64,000 nt of DNA. Source: Pomacea canaliculata (lineage: Eukaryota; Mollusca; Gastropoda; Architaenioglossa; Ampullariidae). A model generated the notes under the pieces. That model had not been told where the DNA came from, searched no databases, and saw only the letters and a list, made by a program, of their open reading frames with translations. Location of the stretch: contig NC_037596.1 in NCBI RefSeq assembly GCF_003073045.1, positions 14,573,012 through 14,637,011 of the forward strand, read 5' to 3'. Positions 60,548 to 64,000 of this stretch are shown here, piece after piece. The position numbers were made by a program, and so were the translations under genes. Positions within the stretch are counted from its first letter, which is position 1; every line of letters begins with the position of its first letter.

Positions 60548-62960
60548 TCAGATTAGCCTTTTGCACTCAGGAGGTACAGTGAAGACTGAGGGTTGGGAGA
60601 TGAAGTCTTTATGTTTGCAAATGCCGCTACATTCACCAAAGTCGCTGCACAGACACCAACATGCAATATTAAAGTTTATAACAAGGGCCCCTTTTCTGTT
60701 AATAATTATACTTGAAGATAGCCCCATTTCAATTCTGTATCAGAAACTGTGCCCAAAACAATGGTTTTAAAAAAAACTGCATCAACAGTACAGCAGTCAA
60801 AGTATGTCAGAGAGTAAATACAACATTTGTCAGTAGAGCCAGCAGAAAACACTCAGTAGGTATAGTGAGCACAGCTCCTCAGACCTGAAAGCAGAGCACA
60901 TGGATGTGAAATTTATTGTGAATGTCGGGAGGTGAGAATCTTGTACCTGGTCCCTCGTTTGCAATCGTCAGCTGAGAGACGGGGATGCATAGTTTCTGAG
61001 TGAAAGTAAACTGCACTAGCAGATCGTCGAAGATGTTGGCGAAGACGGACGCCGGCAGAGACTCGCTGTTAGCTCCCAGGGTGACATCACCCAACTTCTG
61101 AGCTGTGTCTGCAACAGGAGGACGTGTTTGTAATGAACAAACGGACAGCAACTAGGACAGCTTGGTTATCTAACTATAAGCTAACTTCCTGTTGACATAT
61201 TCTACCCGGATATTTGCGTTGTAGGAAAAGGGTCAGAGAAGGCTTCCTTCTTTCCTTCCTTCGTTTCCTTGTTTGTGTTCCGTCACCGTTCTGTATATCT
61301 GAGTGAGTGAGAGAAGGGGTCTGTGTGTGTCTTTGTAGTTGCATGTTTGTATGGGGATAGTGCAAGTATTCACGCTTATTCTGTTTGTTTGTGCGCGTAC
61401 ATGTTTGATGCTGGATATCTCATTCCTCGACATATTCATTAACAAATTATTCCAGGATAAGAGATAAGTAAACACAAATTCTGAGACCAAACAAAATATT
61501 TCTTCATTAATCAGATGGTCGAATAAACTTACCGGGCACACAGTATTTAGATATTGGCACGTCTGTATTTATAACGCTGCAGCCTTTCGTTATCAAATTT
61601 AAAATGTACAGCTTTCCAGTACTCTGTATATTGCAAGAAAAAAAGTATGTAAAAATCAGGGTACCAGTTATCAATAACTTGTACGTATCCTTCGAATATA
61701 CAGTAGCATCATAAAATAAATTAGTTCACTCATTCATTCCGCAACAGGTTTTGTTTCTCCCGTTGTATGAAAAATGAGTAAGGGAAAGAAAAGAATTTGT
61801 AAAACTTAAGGATAAAAAAAATGAACCTATTTAATACGCTGAAGAAACAACAGGACTGACTGTTGATTCAGGTAGTAAGTATGTTGCATCCATAAGGAGG
61901 CTGAGAAAGATGCATCAAACGCCCCCACACACACACACAGTTTACATTATTCTAAATAAACTCTTTTAAATATCAAGATAAAAATGCTGAGCTTTAACGA
62001 AACAGGACTTCAGCCTACATACAGACGACACGTTGAAGATCGTCAGAACTTCATAAAAATATTGTTTCCCTGATGACTCGGTGGAATTAAAGAAAACAAC
62101 AGTGCGCTGGTTTGTGTAGTCACTTAAACACATACGAGGTCGTCTGAAAAGGACAAAAATGAAAATTGTCAGCCACAGCGTAATAAAATGAAAGTATATT
62201 TTGAAAATATTATAAATGAGGCTTGAGAGGATGTGTGTGTGTGCATGCTTAAGTACACGTCCAAATTGTGTTTTCCAATCGTCAGATGTTGAGGAAAAAT
62301 CTTTACGTTCATTTTACGTTCCTGGGCGGAAACGTTAACATACCCACCCGTCTTCTGCTGCTGGGCATGCAACTAGATGTGTTATCTAGAACTAAGCTTT
62401 CGACATGTCCTATATTTCACCACTTTACAGCATTTATCATTACTTAAAACAATGTGATCGTAAAGATATAACAGTTTATTCATGTTTGTTTTTCTTTTTT
62501 GTTTTGTTTGTTTGTTCGTTGTTTGTTTGTTTTTGCAATAACTTCTTTAGTTCTTTTCTCACGTGGACATAACCCTTCTTACAAATTTCAAGCTCTTGTA
62601 CAATATAATGTGCATAGCATGTAACATAGAAAACAGGCTGAAAGTGGAACAGATATAATATATCTGAATATATCAATTTATTATGAGCGTTTCCACTTGG
62701 TTATTTCAAAGACTAACTCAAATCGCCTTTCAACAACACAAGAACATACCATAATCTTTCAACGATCAAAACAAACCATAACAGCTTATAATGACTTAAT
62801 ATTAAATAAATACCCTGATTTGCCCGGTCTGGCCTCCACGGTTGGAAGTGGTGGCCATTAGTCCCTCCCACTGCGCAGGGGCACAGCAGTACTTAGTCTG
62901 AGCTGAACTCGAACCCAGAGAAGCGGCAAACAATAGGACCAAGAGAGTATTGTATTCCAT
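60548..62960 (-). CDS. Ependymin-related protein
   Basis: Five exons are inferred: 62960-62814, 62143-62023, 61623-61533, 61108-60947 and 60644-60548 (618 bases, about 205 residues). A signal peptide (MEYNTLLVLLFAASLGSSSA) is followed by YCCAPAQWEG, the family hallmark. Then come DYTNQRTVVF, GKQYFYEVLTIF, GKLYILNLITKGC, LPASVFANIF, FTQKLCIPVS and the C-terminal PSVFTVPPECKRLI. Cysteines match the ependymin pattern. Family members are secreted glycoproteins that bind calcium or hydrophobic ligands; molluscan copies are abundant in mantle, haemocytes and mucus. The conserved frames of exons 2-4 join well, but exon 1 to 2 and exon 4 to 5 are each one base out of phase with canonical GT-AG sites. 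Either those junctions differ from my choice, a tiny exon is missed, or there are indels. Confidence 0.78.
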
Positions 62961-63099
62961 TTTGTTTAAATTCACTCCGAGAACAACTGAAATCACAAAA
63001 ATTGTTTACGGTTCATGTCACTATGTAGCTATCTCCCAGACAATGTTTATCATAATATATATATATTAGAAAAGATTTCAATAGACATAATTTACTTAC

Positions 63100-63224
63100 T
63101 GATCTGTAATGACTGTCACTGATTGCCCGTCACTCCTACACACTGTAAATAAAATGTTATCAATGTGTTTAATTAACGCAGGATGGTCAAGAAGAAAGAG
63201 AAGGAGAAAGCTAATGCTTATATA
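63100..63224 (-). promoter_or_regulatory. TATA promoter and 5' UTR exon of the ependymin-related gene
   Basis: On the minus strand, TATATAAG (63217-63224) lies in GGGTATATAAGC, a good TATA box. About 30 bases downstream transcription would start. A short non-coding exon would end at 63100 before GTAAGT. An acceptor (TTTGTGATTTCAG) lies about 25 bases before the ATG at 62960. This makes a simple promoter, UTR exon and intron arrangement. Confidence 0.5.
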
Positions 63225-64000
63225 CCCAGCTGCATCTCGTGGTAGTCTGTCCTGTTTGTCACAATTGGCGTCCAGTAACGAAGACGTCCGGAGTGGCGCC
63301 ACCTTGGATCCTGTTGTCAGCCTCGACCTTGTCCTGCATGGCAATGACACTCCATCAATAAAGGACAGGGTTAAGGTTTCTGTCATGCGACTGTCACCCA
63401 AATGGTACTAATTATTGTCCAAAAAGGAACACACATCACTCGAACCCAGACAAGCGCAGTACAGTTTCACATGGGAAAGATGATCAAAGGTTCGATTGTC
63501 CAGACTGGAGCACAGACACTCACAAACATTACTCACACACGAAAAACCTACCAAGTTATTTTAGCCTTTGATAATCTTACACTTACTCCATATTCCACTG
63601 GGTCTAGACACAATTAATGACACTAAACACCCCTTGTTGGGTTTTTGTGATCACCGTTTCTATCGGTGTTTTAAGTCCATGTGAAATATTATTTCAACGC
63701 ATTTTGTGGGAGTCCATCACAAGATATCTCTGATTCAAATGTGAGCAAATAAATCTTTCCACACTAGCGACATTCATCCTGTGCACAGAAATAGACATGT
63801 GGATGGTAAACTTAGGACATCACTTCTACCCTTCCTCTGCCAAAAACATTTTTAAAAGTAATATTCATACTCAAATAAATAGAACTGCCTGCAGGTATCG
63901 GTGTAAACTTTTCACATGCATTCTGTCTTACATATCTCAATATATATAGATAGGCTTTTGCACTTAAAGGGATTGTAAAGGCAAAATAAAACTGTTAGAA
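63225..64000. other. Upstream flank of the ependymin-related gene
   Basis: No gene is recognised. Short open frames on both strands around 63,110-63,410 overlap the promoter and show no domain. Confidence 0.4.

Overview
The window looks like nuclear DNA of a lophotrochozoan animal, most likely a gastropod mollusc. The genes are intron-rich with GT-AG junctions. The families present (expanded arylsulfatase B-like genes, single-domain SRCR genes, an ependymin-related gene, cathepsin A) and the mix of LINE, SINE, Tigger, hAT and Harbinger debris fit a mollusc. No species is claimed.

Layout. 1-3.6 kb: a long, diverged inverted repeat (arms about 0.7-0.8 kb) encloses a 3' fragment of an arylsulfatase and a scrap of Gypsy-type retroelement. 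5.7-18.6 kb: three arylsulfatase B-like genes share one three-exon structure: gene A (+, two frame breaks), gene B (-, intact, 474 aa) and gene C (+, intact, 475 aa). Between them lie a broken LINE, a tRNA-Asn and a LINE 3' tail. 18.9-19.06 kb: a tRNA-derived SINE. 20.8-37.0 kb: a four-copy tandem array of genes encoding signal peptide + coiled coil + one SRCR domain. Its intergenic DNA is duplicated along with the genes, LINE fragments included. Copy 4 has a damaged signal-peptide exon. 37.8-38.7 kb: a non-autonomous Tigger element. 41.6-47.8 kb: a complete 13-exon serine carboxypeptidase (cathepsin A / lysosomal protective protein, 479 aa). 48.5-51.8 kb: a PIF/Harbinger transposon with nuclease and Myb/SANT-like gene remnants. 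53.6-55.5 kb: a fourth full arylsulfatase (gene E, -, 487 aa). 60.5-63.2 kb: an ependymin-related gene (-) with a TATA-type promoter.

How the genes relate. The sulfatases are secreted or lysosomal enzymes that remove sulfate from glycans. Cathepsin A is a lysosomal peptidase that in mammals also stabilises glycan-degrading enzymes. In a grazing mollusc such a neighbourhood could serve digestion of sulfated algal polysaccharide or turnover of glycosaminoglycan (inference). The SRCR array resembles molluscan secreted recognition proteins, which join a coiled-coil oligomerisation segment to a C-terminal binding domain. In copies 1-3 it also carries an apparent built-in short isoform without the SRCR domain.
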